The position numbers and the translations under genes are program-made. Below, in pieces: positions 44,243-53,204 of a stretch of 64,000 nucleotides of DNA; position 1 is the first letter of the stretch, and each line of letters starts with the position of its first letter. The notes under the pieces were generated by a model. The model saw only the letters and a program-made list of their open reading frames with translations. It was not told where the DNA came from and did not search any database. Origin of the DNA: Franconibacter helveticus LMG 23732 (lineage in GTDB: Bacteria; Pseudomonadota; Gammaproteobacteria; Enterobacterales; Enterobacteriaceae); contig NZ_AWFX01000046.1 in assembly GCF_000463115.2 (NCBI RefSeq), positions 1 through 64,000 on the forward strand. Reading direction: 5' to 3'.

Positions 44243-44958
44243 TGCATTTTTATCGCCCGCTGGGCCCGATCGCCGCGCTGACGTTCGATCTTGACGATAC
44301 CCTTTACGACAATCGCCCGGTTATCCGGCGCACCGAGCAGGAGACGCTGGCGTTTATGCAGCGCTACCACCCTAGCCTGAGCGGCTTTACCGTCGCGGAT
44401 TTTCAGCGGGTGCGCGCCGTACTGCGTGAAAAAGAACCCGACATCTACCACGACGTGACCGAATGGCGCCGACGCGCCGTCGAGCAGGTGATGCTTGAAG
44501 CGGGCTTAACGCCGCACGAAGCCGCCGAAGGCGCGCGCGAAGCGATGCTCAATTTCGCCGCCTGGCGCAGCCGCATTGATGTCTCGCAGGAAACGCACGA
44601 CGCGCTGAAAAAGCTGGCGCAAAAATGGCCGCTGGTGGCGATTACCAACGGCAACGCCGAGCCGCATCTGTTCGGCCTTGGCGACTATTTCCAGTTTGTG
44701 CTGCGCGCAGGCCCGCACGGGCGCTCGAAACCCTACAGCGATATGTATCATCTGGCTGCGCAGAAGCTTGGCGTGGCGCCGGGTGAAATTTTGCACGTGG
44801 GCGACGACCTCACTACCGATGTCGCCGGCGCGATTCGTTCGGGCGTGCAGGCATGCTGGATAAACCTGCTGGATGGCGACCTGATGCAGATAGAAGACAG
44901 CCGTTTGCTGCCGCATCTGGAGATTTCGCAGTTGGCATCCCTGACCTCGCTGATATAA
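44242..44958 (+). CDS. yigB: HAD phosphatase YigB
   Basis: A 238-residue haloacid-dehalogenase phosphatase with motif [13 protein letters not shown] (nucleophile Asp16, Asp18), motif [13 protein letters not shown] and motif [19 protein letters not shown]. In E. coli it dephosphorylates the riboflavin intermediate 5-amino-6-(5-phosphoribitylamino)uracil. The start shares one base with the xerC stop. Confidence 0.94.
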   Translation: MHFYRPLGPIAALTFDLDDTLYDNRPVIRRTEQETLAFMQRYHPSLSGFTVADFQRVRAVLREKEPDIYHDVTEWRRRAVEQVMLEAGLTPHEAAEGAREAMLNFAAWRSRIDVSQETHDALKKLAQKWPLVAITNGNAEPHLFGLGDYFQFVLRAGPHGRSKPYSDMYHLAAQKLGVAPGEILHVGDDLTTDVAGAIRSGVQACWINLLDGDLMQIEDSRLLPHLEISQLASLTSLI

Positions 44959-44969
44959 TCGTCACAACT

Positions 44970-44985
44970 CTGTATATAATTCCAG
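44970..44985 (+). promoter_or_regulatory. LexA box upstream of uvrD
   Basis: CTGTATATAATTCCAG matches the SOS box pattern CTGT-N8-ACAG with one mismatch in the right half (CCAG). It lies about 90 bases before uvrD, the place of the LexA site in E. coli. Confidence 0.7.
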
Positions 44986-45075
44986 GTCTGTATAGCCTGA
45001 ACCCTTGAGGTTGCCGGATGTCGGCCGCCGCCAGGATTCAGGCGTACTCCTGCCTCTTCTTACCCGGCGGTGCCA

Positions 45076-47238
45076 ATGGACGTTTCTTACCTGCTCGACA
45101 GCCTTAATGATAAACAGCGCGAAGCCGTAGCCGCGCCGCGCAGCAATATGCTGGTGCTGGCGGGGGCGGGCAGCGGCAAAACCCGCGTGCTGGTGCACCG
45201 CATCGCCTGGCTGCTGATGGTTGAGAACTGCTCGCCGTATTCCATTATGGCCGTGACCTTTACCAACAAAGCGGCGGCGGAGATGCGCCACCGCATCGGG
45301 CAACTGATGGGCACAAGCCAGGGCGGAATGTGGGTCGGCACCTTCCACGGGCTGGCGCACCGTCTGCTGCGCGCGCACCATATGGACGCCGGCCTGCCGC
45401 AGGATTTTCAGATCCTCGACAGCGAAGACCAGTTGCGTCTGCTCAAGCGCCTGATTAAGGCGATGAACCTCGATGACAAGCAGTGGCCGCCGCGCCAGGC
45501 GATGTGGTACATCAACGGCAAAAAAGATGACGGGCTGCGCCCGCACCATATTCAGAGCTACGGCAACCCGGTTGAGCAGACGTGGCAGAAAATCTATCAG
45601 GCTTACCAGGAAGCGTGCGACCGCGCGGGCCTGGTGGATTTCGCCGAACTGCTGCTGCGCGCCCATGAGCTGTGGCTCAACAAACCGCACATCCTTAACC
45701 ATTATCGTGAGCGTTTTACCAACATCCTGGTGGACGAATTCCAGGATACCAACAGCATTCAGTACGCCTGGATCCGCATGCTGGCGGGCGATACCGGCAA
45801 GGTGATGATCGTGGGCGACGACGATCAGTCGATTTACGGCTGGCGCGGCGCGCAGGTCGAGAATATTCAGCGCTTCCTGAACGATTTTCCGGGTGCAGAG
45901 ACAATACGCCTGGAGCAAAACTATCGCTCCACCAACAATATTTTGAACGCCGCTAACGCCCTGATTGCCAACAATGCCGGTCGTCTTGGCAAAGAGCTGT
46001 GGACCGACGGCAGCGATGGCGATCTTATCTCGCTTTACTGCGCCTTTAACGAGCTCGACGAAGCGCGGTTTGTGGTTAACCGCATCAAGGTCTGGCAGGA
46101 AAACGGCGGCGCCTTGCAGGATTGCGCCATTCTTTATCGCAGCAACGCCCAGTCGCGCGTGCTGGAAGAGGCGCTATTGCAGGCGAGCATGCCGTACCGC
46201 ATTTACGGCGGCATGCGGTTCTTTGAACGACAGGAAATCAAAGACGCGCTCTCTTATCTGCGTCTGATGGTGAACCGTAACGATGATGCGGCTTTTGAGC
46301 GCGTGGTGAACACGCCGACGCGCGGCATCGGCGACCGTACGCTGGACGTGGTGCGCCAGGCGTCGCGCGACCGCCAGGTTACGCTCTGGCAGGCCAGCCG
46401 CGAACTGTTGCAGGAGCGCGCGCTCGCCGGACGCGCCGCCAGCGCTTTGCAGCGTTTCCTGGAGCTTATCGACGCGCTGTCGCACGAAACCGCCGATATG
46501 CCGCTGCATGTACAGACCGACCGCGTTATCAAGGACTCCGGCCTCTGGCTGATGTACGAGCAGGAAAAAGGCGAGAAAGGCCAGGCACGTATTGAAAACT
46601 TAGAGGAACTGGTAACGGCGACGCGCCAGTTCAGCTATCAGGATGAAGACGAAGATTTAATGCCGTTGCAGGCGTTTCTTTCCCATGCCGCGCTGGAAGC
46701 GGGCGAAGGCCAGGCGGATGACTGGCAGGATGCCGTGCAATTGATGACCCTGCACTCCGCCAAAGGGCTGGAGTTTCCGCAGGTCTTTATCGTCGGCATG
46801 GAAGAAGGCATGTTTCCAAGCCAGATGGCGCTGGATGAAGGCGGACGTCTGGAAGAGGAGCGCCGCCTTGCCTATGTAGGCGTGACGCGCGCAATGAAAA
46901 AGCTCACCTTAACCTATGCCGAAACCCGCCGTCTGTATGGCAAAGAGGCTTATCATCGCCCGTCGCGATTTATCGCCGAATTGCCGGAAAACTGCGTGGA
47001 AGAGGTGCGTCTGCGCGCCAGCGTCAGCCGTCCTGTCAGCCATAAACAGCTGGGCACGCCGGTGGCGGAAAACGACTCGGGTTATAAACTCGGCCAGCGG
47101 GTGCGCCATCCGAAGTTCGGCGAAGGCACTATTGTTAACCTTGAAGGCAGCGGCGAGCACAGCCGCCTGCAAGTGGCGTTTAACGGTCAGGGCATTAAGT
47201 GGCTCGTGGCCGCTTACGCCCGCCTTGAAACGGTCTGA
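45076..47238 (+). CDS. uvrD: DNA helicase II (UvrD)
   Basis: Superfamily 1A 3'-5' helicase of nucleotide-excision and mismatch repair. I start at ATG 45076 (MDVSYLLDSLNDKQREAV), giving 720 residues as in E. coli, rather than at the GTG two codons earlier. Walker A AGAGSGKT lies at 29-36. [22 protein letters not shown] and LMTLHSAKGLEFPQVF are intact. The C-terminal Tudor-like domain that contacts RNA polymerase (YKLGQRVRHPKFGEGTIVN) is also present. Confidence 0.97.
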   Translation: MDVSYLLDSLNDKQREAVAAPRSNMLVLAGAGSGKTRVLVHRIAWLLMVENCSPYSIMAVTFTNKAAAEMRHRIGQLMGTSQGGMWVGTFHGLAHRLLRAHHMDAGLPQDFQILDSEDQLRLLKRLIKAMNLDDKQWPPRQAMWYINGKKDDGLRPHHIQSYGNPVEQTWQKIYQAYQEACDRAGLVDFAELLLRAHELWLNKPHILNHYRERFTNILVDEFQDTNSIQYAWIRMLAGDTGKVMIVGDDDQSIYGWRGAQVENIQRFLNDFPGAETIRLEQNYRSTNNILNAANALIANNAGRLGKELWTDGSDGDLISLYCAFNELDEARFVVNRIKVWQENGGALQDCAILYRSNAQSRVLEEALLQASMPYRIYGGMRFFERQEIKDALSYLRLMVNRNDDAAFERVVNTPTRGIGDRTLDVVRQASRDRQVTLWQASRELLQERALAGRAASALQRFLELIDALSHETADMPLHVQTDRVIKDSGLWLMYEQEKGEKGQARIENLEELVTATRQFSYQDEDEDLMPLQAFLSHAALEAGEGQADDWQDAVQLMTLHSAKGLEFPQVFIVGMEEGMFPSQMALDEGGRLEEERRLAYVGVTRAMKKLTLTYAETRRLYGKEAYHRPSRFIAELPENCVEEVRLRASVSRPVSHKQLGTPVAENDSGYKLGQRVRHPKFGEGTIVNLEGSGEHSRLQVAFNGQGIKWLVAAYARLETV

Positions 47239-47258
47239 GACGTTCTTATAAGGCGCTG

Positions 47259-47293
47259 AAGGCGCGGATTATCGCGCCTTCGCCATTTTTTTG
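47259..47293 (+). terminator. Terminator of uvrD
   Basis: GAAGGCGCG pairs with CGCGCCTTC around a 6-base loop; CCATTTTTTTG follows. It starts 20 bases after the uvrD stop codon. Confidence 0.85.
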
Positions 47294-47580
47294 TCACACC
47301 TTCCCGCCATAATGCGCTCATAACCCCGCCGCTTCGAAATTATCTCGTTGAAAAAGGGCATAATTTCTTAGCGAAACGCAACCAGGACTGCTAAAACTAA
47401 AGTGTGGCGGCAGGCATAACAGGCCTGCGGCGGGGAAGTTGACGAGGCGAGAATCAGACGCCAACGCCTGAGTCATTATTACCGCCAATAAGTGAAGTGT
47501 TATATCTTAAGTGCGCGTGTTGACGCCTAATTTTCGCTGGCGTAACATGCGCCCACGATTACGCTAAGAGGACATTCGCC
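47294..47580 (+). promoter_or_regulatory. corA upstream region and leader
   Basis: About 290 bases without a conserved gene between the uvrD terminator and the corA leader peptide. Together with 47581-47788 it forms an unusually long corA 5' region. In Salmonella the corA leader is controlled by Rho and a leader peptide. I cannot define the promoter with confidence. Confidence 0.5.
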
Positions 47581-47637
47581 TTGGACACACCCAGTAGATG
47601 CTGGCTCAAAAACCTGTCAAACAGGCACAACTCCTAA
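47581..47637 (+). CDS. corL: Candidate corA leader peptide CorL
   Basis: An 18-codon frame with a TTG start and a very strong ribosome site, AAGAGGA at 47566-47572, 8 bases upstream. The peptide reads MDTPSRCWLKNLSNRHNS. Its position about 150 bases before corA fits the leader peptide known to govern Rho access to the corA leader in Salmonella; I do not recall that peptide's sequence well enough to confirm identity. Confidence 0.55.
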   Translation: MDTPSRCWLKNLSNRHNS

Positions 47638-47788
47638 GGCTATCCTCTCACGCTGATGGCCTTAGTGGTTGTCGGCGACCGCATTTTTCCCCGTCGCGCT
47701 GAGTCAGACTGTTTAAGGGTCTGAAACCCATATTGTTTCTGTGTGCCAACCGAACTGTCCGAGATTTTTTGTATTGGGAGTCCCGGTC

Positions 47789-48739
47789 ATGCTGAGCGCA
47801 TTTCAACTGGAAAATAACCGACTGTCTCGCCTTGAAGTGGATGAGGCCGCCCCTCTGACTAATTCTATCTGGGTTGATTTGGTAGAGCCGGAAGAGAGCG
47901 AGCGACAGCGCGTGCAAACGGAACTTGGCCAGAGCCTGGCAACGCGTCCAGAGCTGGAGGATATCGAAGCCTCCGCCCGTTTCTTCGAAGACGAAGACGG
48001 GCTGCACATTCACTCCTTTTTCTTCTACGAAGATGCGGAAGACCATGGCGGCAACTCCACCGTGGCGTTCACTATTCGTAACGGGCGGCTTTTTACGCTG
48101 CGCGAGCGCGAACTGCCGGCGTTTCGCCTTTATCGCATGCGCGCCCGCAACCAGTCGATGATGGACGGCAACGCCTATGAGCTGCTGCTTGATCTGTTCG
48201 AAACCAAAATCGAACAGCTGGCGGATGAAATTGAAAATATTTACAGCGATCTTGAAGAGCTGAGCCGCGTCATTATGGAAGGGCAACAGGGCGACGAGTA
48301 TGACGAAGCGCTCTCCACCCTCGCGGAGCTGGAAGATACCGGCTGGAAAGTGCGCCTGTGCCTGATGGATACCCAGCGCGCGCTCAACTTTCTGGTTCGC
48401 AAGGCGCGTCTGCCAGGCGGGCAGCTTGAGCAGGCGCGGGAAATCCTGCGCGATATCGAGTCCCTGTTGCCGCACAACGAATCGCTGTTCCAGAAGGTGA
48501 ACTTCCTGATGCAGGCGGCGATGGGCTTCATTAACATTGAGCAGAACCGCATTATCAAAATCTTCTCGGTGGTTTCCGTGGTGTTTCTGCCGCCGACGCT
48601 GGTGGCCTCCAGCTATGGGATGAACTTTGAGTTTATGCCGGAGCTAAAATGGAGCTTCGGTTATCCCGCGGCGATTATTTTTATGATCCTCGCCGGGCTG
48701 GCGCCCTATCTCTACTTCAAGCGCCGCAACTGGCTGTAA
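47789..48739 (+). CDS. corA: Magnesium/cobalt/nickel transporter CorA
   Basis: Pentameric inner-membrane Mg2+ channel. I start at ATG 47789 ([19 protein letters not shown]; 316 residues as in E. coli); the open frame extends upstream into the leader. Large cytoplasmic alpha/beta domain and long stalk helix, then two C-terminal membrane spans with the signature [11 protein letters not shown] (GMN at 277-279) between them and the basic end KRRNWL. Confidence 0.97.
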   Translation: MLSAFQLENNRLSRLEVDEAAPLTNSIWVDLVEPEESERQRVQTELGQSLATRPELEDIEASARFFEDEDGLHIHSFFFYEDAEDHGGNSTVAFTIRNGRLFTLRERELPAFRLYRMRARNQSMMDGNAYELLLDLFETKIEQLADEIENIYSDLEELSRVIMEGQQGDEYDEALSTLAELEDTGWKVRLCLMDTQRALNFLVRKARLPGGQLEQAREILRDIESLLPHNESLFQKVNFLMQAAMGFINIEQNRIIKIFSVVSVVFLPPTLVASSYGMNFEFMPELKWSFGYPAAIIFMILAGLAPYLYFKRRNWL

Positions 48740-48741
48740 TG

Positions 48742-48770
48742 AAAAAAGGAACCTTCGGGTTCCTTTTTTT
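48742..48770. terminator. Bidirectional terminator after corA
   Basis: AAAAAAGGAACC and GGTTCCTTTTTTT around a TTCG loop, two bases after the corA stop codon. It also ends 7 bases before the stop of the minus-strand PhnD-like gene and has a T-run in that direction. Confidence 0.93.
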
Positions 48771-48776
48771 ACGGAC

Positions 48777-49571
48777 TTACAGCGCGTCGACGCCTGCGAC
48801 AGCCGCTTCCCGCTGCCATTGCAGCATCACTTCATAATCCTCGCGGCTAACCGGGCTGAAGCCCTGGATCAGCGCGGCGGCGCAGGTGGCGCGCAGGCCG
48901 GGTTCGCTGACAAGCTGCTGTAGCGCGCTGCGTAACGCTAAAAGCGTATCGGGAGCGGTCCGGCGCGAGGTAATCAGCGGCAGGCCCGGCGCAAGCGGCG
49001 TTTCTTCAATCAGCGTTAGCCCGGCCAGCAACGCCGGCTGGTGGCGTTGAAGCAGGGCGAAAGTAACGCAGTCAACCGCCGTAATGTCCGCGCTTTTTTG
49101 TTGCAGCGCCAGCAGCGAGGCTTTATGGCCGCCGCTGAATGTTACGTCGCGGAAAAAACGCGACGGCGAGCCAAGCTGCGCAACCATTTTACGTAGCGCG
49201 TTATAGCCGGAATGGGAATCGACGGCGTTACAGACTGCGGTTCTTTCCTGAAAATCCGCCAGCGTTTTGCCTTTATCTTCCGCCCGCGCCACTAAAAAAC
49301 TGCGATAAAACGGCCCCTTGCAGCCGGGAGCGGAATAATGAAAACAGCCTACCGTCTGAACGTCGGGCAACTGCGTAGTAAGAGGATAGCCGCAGGTCTG
49401 GCTCAGGAGCAGAGCATCGTCCTGCCAGTGCTCAAACAGATGGGACGGGCGAGTAAACGTTATCTCCTGCGTTATGCCTTGCTCTTTCAGTAACGGGCGC
49501 AGCGCCGCCCACAGCGCATCGGTAGCAGGCGGATAAACGTCATACATCGGCAGTGCCACACAGTTACTCAT
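48777..49571 (-). CDS. PhnD/SsuA-like substrate-binding protein without signal peptide
   Basis: A 264-residue protein resembling the periplasmic phosphate/phosphonate-type binding proteins (PhnD family). Typical segments include the N-terminal strand VALPMYDVYPPATDALWAALRPLL, the middle AVCNAVDSHSGYNALRKMVAQLG, FSGGHKASLLALQQKSADITAVDCVTFALL and the LITSRRTAPDTL stretch. There is no signal peptide or lipobox, and no ABC permease or ATPase is nearby, so it is probably cytoplasmic and may sense or carry a small ligand rather than take part in uptake. It overlaps the upstream desaturase gene by 8 bases, so the two are one operon. Ligand unknown. E. coli has other small genes (yigF, yigG) between corA and rarD as I recall. 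Confidence 0.8.
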   Translation of the reverse strand: MSNCVALPMYDVYPPATDALWAALRPLLKEQGITQEITFTRPSHLFEHWQDDALLLSQTCGYPLTTQLPDVQTVGCFHYSAPGCKGPFYRSFLVARAEDKGKTLADFQERTAVCNAVDSHSGYNALRKMVAQLGSPSRFFRDVTFSGGHKASLLALQQKSADITAVDCVTFALLQRHQPALLAGLTLIEETPLAPGLPLITSRRTAPDTLLALRSALQQLVSEPGLRATCAAALIQGFSPVSREDYEVMLQWQREAAVAGVDAL

Positions 49572-50547
49572 TGTTTACTGAACCCTTTTCAGCCGCAAAA
49601 GTAGCGGGATGCGCCGTGACATCCGCCGCAGTAAACAGATAACGGCGCAGCCATTCACGGTAGCCTTGCACCACAAAGCCGTGGTTGCGTTGCTGATACT
49701 CTTTTCGCCAGAGCAAATAAACCGTGCGCAGCCCGTACCAGGGCAGACCAGGCAGATCGTGATGTACTGAATGATAGTTCAGATTTAAAAACAGCAGCCG
49801 CCAGGGCCATGCGGCCTCGTTGATGACGGAACGGGCCTGCGGCTCTTCAGCGGCGCGGTGTTCCAGAAAAGAGCGGACTTTAGTGATGCCCAGCGCCGGA
49901 TAACTGACAGCCAGCAGAAACCAGACGACCGAAAAATCACATGCCTTAAGCCAGGCGACGAGCAGGGCGAGGAGAGCGCCGTGGGTCAGCCACATCGCTA
50001 TCTTGCTTTTCTCCCGCTGGCGAAAAGCCCGCCCGATACCTGCCAGCACGCCGGCAATATCAAGAAGCGGCGCCAGCAACAGCCTGCCTGCAAAAGTATT
50101 GCGCAGTGCGATGATTCGCTGTTGCCATCGGGGGAAACGCTGCCAGCGCGCGGCGGAGAAATAGTAAGTTTCCGGGTCTTCATCCGGCAGGGTGAGCGGG
50201 TGGTGGCGATGGTGCGCCAGGTGTGAATCCCGATAAAGCCCATAGGGATACCAGACCGCCAGCGGCAGCATGCCAAACAGCTGGTTAAGCCAGGGATAGC
50301 GCGTCGGATGCCCATGAATCAGCTCATGCTGCAACGACATATACCAGGCGGTAAAAAAGATAAGCAGCAGGGTGGCGGGCAGCAGGCCGAGGGTTCGCCA
50401 GTAAGCCAGCGTCCCGAACCAGCCGCTATAAACGGCGATAATCAGAAGCCAGGTCGGCAGTTCGCTGCGCCACAGCCACGAGCGGGCAAGCTGGCGAATC
50501 GCTTCGCGTTGCTGGTCATGCAAATAAACGGCGGTTTTTTCGCTCAT
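49564..50547 (-). CDS. Membrane fatty acid desaturase-like di-iron protein
   Basis: A multi-span membrane protein with the three histidine boxes of the fatty acid desaturase/hydroxylase superfamily: HELIHGH (residues 74-80), HLAHHRHH (109-116) and HSVHH (from 259), which bind two irons. Hydrophobic stretches lie at about 32-70, around 90-105 and about 190-225. From ATG 50547 it has 327 residues; GGAG is only 1 base from this ATG, so TTG at 50565 is also possible. Enteric bacteria make unsaturated fatty acids with FabA/FabB and usually lack desaturases, so the substrate may be a lipid, an aldehyde or another hydrocarbon. It overlaps the PhnD-like gene; the rarD terminator separates it from rarD, so it needs its own promoter in 50548-50645. 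Confidence 0.85.
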   Translation of the reverse strand: MSEKTAVYLHDQQREAIRQLARSWLWRSELPTWLLIIAVYSGWFGTLAYWRTLGLLPATLLLIFFTAWYMSLQHELIHGHPTRYPWLNQLFGMLPLAVWYPYGLYRDSHLAHHRHHPLTLPDEDPETYYFSAARWQRFPRWQQRIIALRNTFAGRLLLAPLLDIAGVLAGIGRAFRQREKSKIAMWLTHGALLALLVAWLKACDFSVVWFLLAVSYPALGITKVRSFLEHRAAEEPQARSVINEAAWPWRLLFLNLNYHSVHHDLPGLPWYGLRTVYLLWRKEYQQRNHGFVVQGYREWLRRYLFTAADVTAHPATFAAEKGSVNNE

Positions 50548-50645
50548 GCTCCGGGCTCTGCGCAATCAGAAGATAAAGGCAGAAGATGCGAGAGCGCGTC
50601 TGAAATAACAAAGAATTAAAACAGGTTAGCTTTGCAAAAAAACGG

Positions 50646-50680
50646 TAATAAAGCGCCCGGCTGTTAGCGTAGCCGGGCGC
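50646..50680 (-). terminator. Terminator of rarD
   Basis: GCGCCCGGCT (50653-50662) and AGCCGGGCGC (50671-50680) form a 10-bp perfect stem. On the minus strand TTTATTACC follows. It lies 7 bases after the rarD stop codon. Confidence 0.82.
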
Positions 50681-50686
50681 GGAGGA

Positions 50687-51580
50687 TCAGACTTTGCGTG
50701 TGCGCCGCTGGGTATAAACCGCATCCATAATAAAGATAGCCAGCGCCAGCCAGATAAAGCCGAAGGTGACCATTTTATCCGGCCCCGGCACTTCGCCGTA
50801 GAACAGCACCGCCAGCAGGAACATCAGCGTTGGGCCGATATACTGGAAAAAGCCCAGCGTTGAGAGCCGCAGACGGGTGGCGGCGGCAGTAAAGCAAAGC
50901 AGGGGGATGGTAGTCACGATACCCGCGGCCATAAGCAGCAGATTGAGCGTCCAGGGGTTATTGCCCATATGGCTGGTGGCGCTGTCGGCGAAGCCGAAAA
51001 GATAGATAGCGGCAACCGGCAGCAGCCACAGTGTTTCCATCAGCATGCCGGTCTGCGCATCGACAGCGATTTTCTTACGCACAAGGCCATAAAAGGCGAA
51101 GCTGAAAGCCAGACCGAGCGCGATGACAGGCAGCGAGCCGAACGTCCAGAGCTGCACCAGCACGCCGCACGCCGCCAGCAGTACGGCCAGCCACTGCATG
51201 CGGCGAAAACGCTCGCCCAGAAACACCATGCCCAGCAGAATATTCACCAGCGGATTAATAAAATAGCCGAGACTCGCTTCCAGCAGGTGATGGTTATTCA
51301 CCGACCAGATAAACAATAGCCAGTTGCCGCCTACCAGCACGGCGCTGAGCGCCAGCGCAAACACCTTTTTCGGCGTGCTGAAAAGCTTTTTGACGTTGCT
51401 CCACTGACGGCTGACGGAAATCAGCGCCACCATAAAAAAGAAAGACCAGATCACGCGGTGAGTCAGGATTTCATCCGCAGGAACGTAATAGATAAGCTTG
51501 AAATAAGCGGGCGCGATGCCCCAGATAAAATAAGCAGCCAGCGCGAAAAGCACACCCTGCCGCGTTTGTTTAGCATCCAT
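50687..51580 (-). CDS. rarD: EamA-family transporter RarD
   Basis: A 297-residue inner-membrane protein of the drug/metabolite transporter (EamA) superfamily with about ten hydrophobic segments. The N-terminus KQTRQGVLFALAAYFIWGIAPAYFK and the central GLAFSFAFYGLVRKK are typical of RarD. It was first linked to chloramphenicol sensitivity; natural substrate unknown. About 50 bases after yigI on the same strand and probably co-transcribed with it. Confidence 0.93.
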   Translation of the reverse strand: MDAKQTRQGVLFALAAYFIWGIAPAYFKLIYYVPADEILTHRVIWSFFFMVALISVSRQWSNVKKLFSTPKKVFALALSAVLVGGNWLLFIWSVNNHHLLEASLGYFINPLVNILLGMVFLGERFRRMQWLAVLLAACGVLVQLWTFGSLPVIALGLAFSFAFYGLVRKKIAVDAQTGMLMETLWLLPVAAIYLFGFADSATSHMGNNPWTLNLLLMAAGIVTTIPLLCFTAAATRLRLSTLGFFQYIGPTLMFLLAVLFYGEVPGPDKMVTFGFIWLALAIFIMDAVYTQRRTRKV

Positions 51581-51628
51581 CAGAAAAGCTCTTTGCAGTA
51601 AAGTGCGCGCAGTTTATCAGTATCGCTC

Positions 51629-52099
51629 TCAGCCCACCATGTAAGTGGCGGTAGCGCTGGCGATATAAACTTGTTCTTCGTTGTGCAGTTCAACGCGCGC
51701 CACAGCGACCTTATTGCCCGCACGCAGCAGGCTGCTGGTCGCGGTGAAGCGCTGGCCGCGTCCGGGGCGCAGGTAATCCACCCGCAGGTCGATAGTGCCC
51801 ATGCGTGAAAGACGCTGGCGCAACTCTTCTTCGCTAATGGCGTCATGGCGCGTCAGCGTACTGCCCACGCAAACCAGCCCTGCCGCCACGTCCAGCGCCG
51901 AGGCGATAACGCCGCCGTGAAGTATGCTCTGTGCCCAGTTGCCGACCATCATCGGCTGGTTATTAAAGGAAAGCTGGGCGAACGCTTTTTCGTAGCGCTC
52001 CAGCTCAAGTCCCAGCGCACGGTTAAAAGGCATATGATAAACAAAGATTTCGCCGACAAGCTGAAGTGCAGCCTCAGGCGTCAGCAGTGTGGTGGACAT
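51629..52099 (-). CDS. yigI: Hotdog-fold acyl-CoA thioesterase YigI
   Basis: A 156-residue single-domain hotdog protein. The segment [21 protein letters not shown] (about 57-77) is the PaaI-type active-site helix, and [34 protein letters not shown] follows. In E. coli YigI acts on medium- to long-chain acyl-CoA. It is divergent from pldA. Confidence 0.92.
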   Translation of the reverse strand: MSTTLLTPEAALQLVGEIFVYHMPFNRALGLELERYEKAFAQLSFNNQPMMVGNWAQSILHGGVIASALDVAAGLVCVGSTLTRHDAISEEELRQRLSRMGTIDLRVDYLRPGRGQRFTATSSLLRAGNKVAVARVELHNEEQVYIASATATYMVG

Positions 52100-52266
52100 G
52101 GCTCGTTCCTCGATCCATCAATAAAAAGTTATTTGAATGTAGATATTATGCTTCGTAATTGTTGCGTTCAACTTTAAGACAGAGGGACTTCCGGTAGAAA
52201 AATAAACCGCTAGAATGTCAGCGGCAGAATAATTCATAACGACGATAGTTCAGGAGAGCATGGCCC

Positions 52267-53136
52267 ATGCGCAAGTCTCTGGGTTTGTTGGCGGCAGCCA
52301 GTCTGTTGCCCTGCACAGCATTTAGCCAGGAAGCCACAATTAAAGAAGTTCATGATGCCCCCGCCGTGCGCGGCAGCATCATTGCCAATATGCTCCAGGA
52401 GCATGACAACCCTTTCACGCTTTACCCTTACGAGAGCAACTATCTGCTCTATACGGTAACGGATGACCTGAATAAAGAAGCTATTCAGTCCTATAACTGG
52501 TCTGATAACGCGCGCAAGGATGAGGTGAAATTCCAGATCAGCCTCGCCTTCCCGCTGTGGCGCGGCATTGTGGGCGATAACTCGGTGCTGGGCGCCTCTT
52601 ATACCCAGCGTTCATGGTGGCAGCTTTCCAACAGCGGCGAATCTTCGCCGTTTCGCGAAACCAACTATGAGCCGCAGTTGTTCCTTGGCTTCGCCACCGA
52701 TTACTCGCTCGGGGGCTGGACGCTGCGCGATGTGGAGTTTGGCTATAACCATAACTCCAACGGGCGCTCCGACCCGACCTCCGGTAGCTGGAACCGCGCT
52801 TATGCTCGTCTGATGGCGCAAAACAGCAACTGGCTGGTGGAAGTGAAGCCCTGGTATGTGCTGGGCAACACCGACGATAACCCGGATATCACCAAATATA
52901 TGGGCTACTACCAGCTTAAAGTGGGGTATCAGTGGGGCGAGGCCATCTGGAGCGTAAGGGGCCAGTACAACTGGAACACGGGTTATGGCGGCGCTGAGCT
53001 GGGCTTCAGCTATCCGGTCACAAAACATGTTCGTTTGTATACCCAGCTTTACAGCGGTTATGGCGAATCGTTAATCGATTACAACTTTAACCAGACTCGG
53101 TTTGGCTTTGGGGTTATGCTTAACGATCTGTTCTAA
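52267..53136 (+). CDS. pldA: Outer membrane phospholipase A (OMPLA)
   Basis: A 12-stranded outer-membrane barrel that removes phospholipids from the outer leaflet when dimerised by calcium. The signal peptide covers 1-20 (cut before QEATIKEV). The catalytic triad is in GYNHNSNGRS and GSWNRAYA: His162, Ser164 and Asn176 of the precursor (142, 144 and 156 of the mature form). 289 residues, the E. coli length. The C-terminus ends in Phe (VMLNDLF), as expected for Bam recognition. Confidence 0.97.
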   Translation: MRKSLGLLAAASLLPCTAFSQEATIKEVHDAPAVRGSIIANMLQEHDNPFTLYPYESNYLLYTVTDDLNKEAIQSYNWSDNARKDEVKFQISLAFPLWRGIVGDNSVLGASYTQRSWWQLSNSGESSPFRETNYEPQLFLGFATDYSLGGWTLRDVEFGYNHNSNGRSDPTSGSWNRAYARLMAQNSNWLVEVKPWYVLGNTDDNPDITKYMGYYQLKVGYQWGEAIWSVRGQYNWNTGYGGAELGFSYPVTKHVRLYTQLYSGYGESLIDYNFNQTRFGFGVMLNDLF

Positions 53137-53204
53137 AGCATTGCAGTTTCCGACGCAGGCGCTGAAAATAGCGCCTGTTTTATTTTCAGGTATACGGGGT
53201 AAGC

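Noticed and set aside
47511-47567. Alternative 18-codon leader frame (GTG start) before corA
   Set aside because: No ribosome site precedes it, whereas the frame at 47581 has a strong one.
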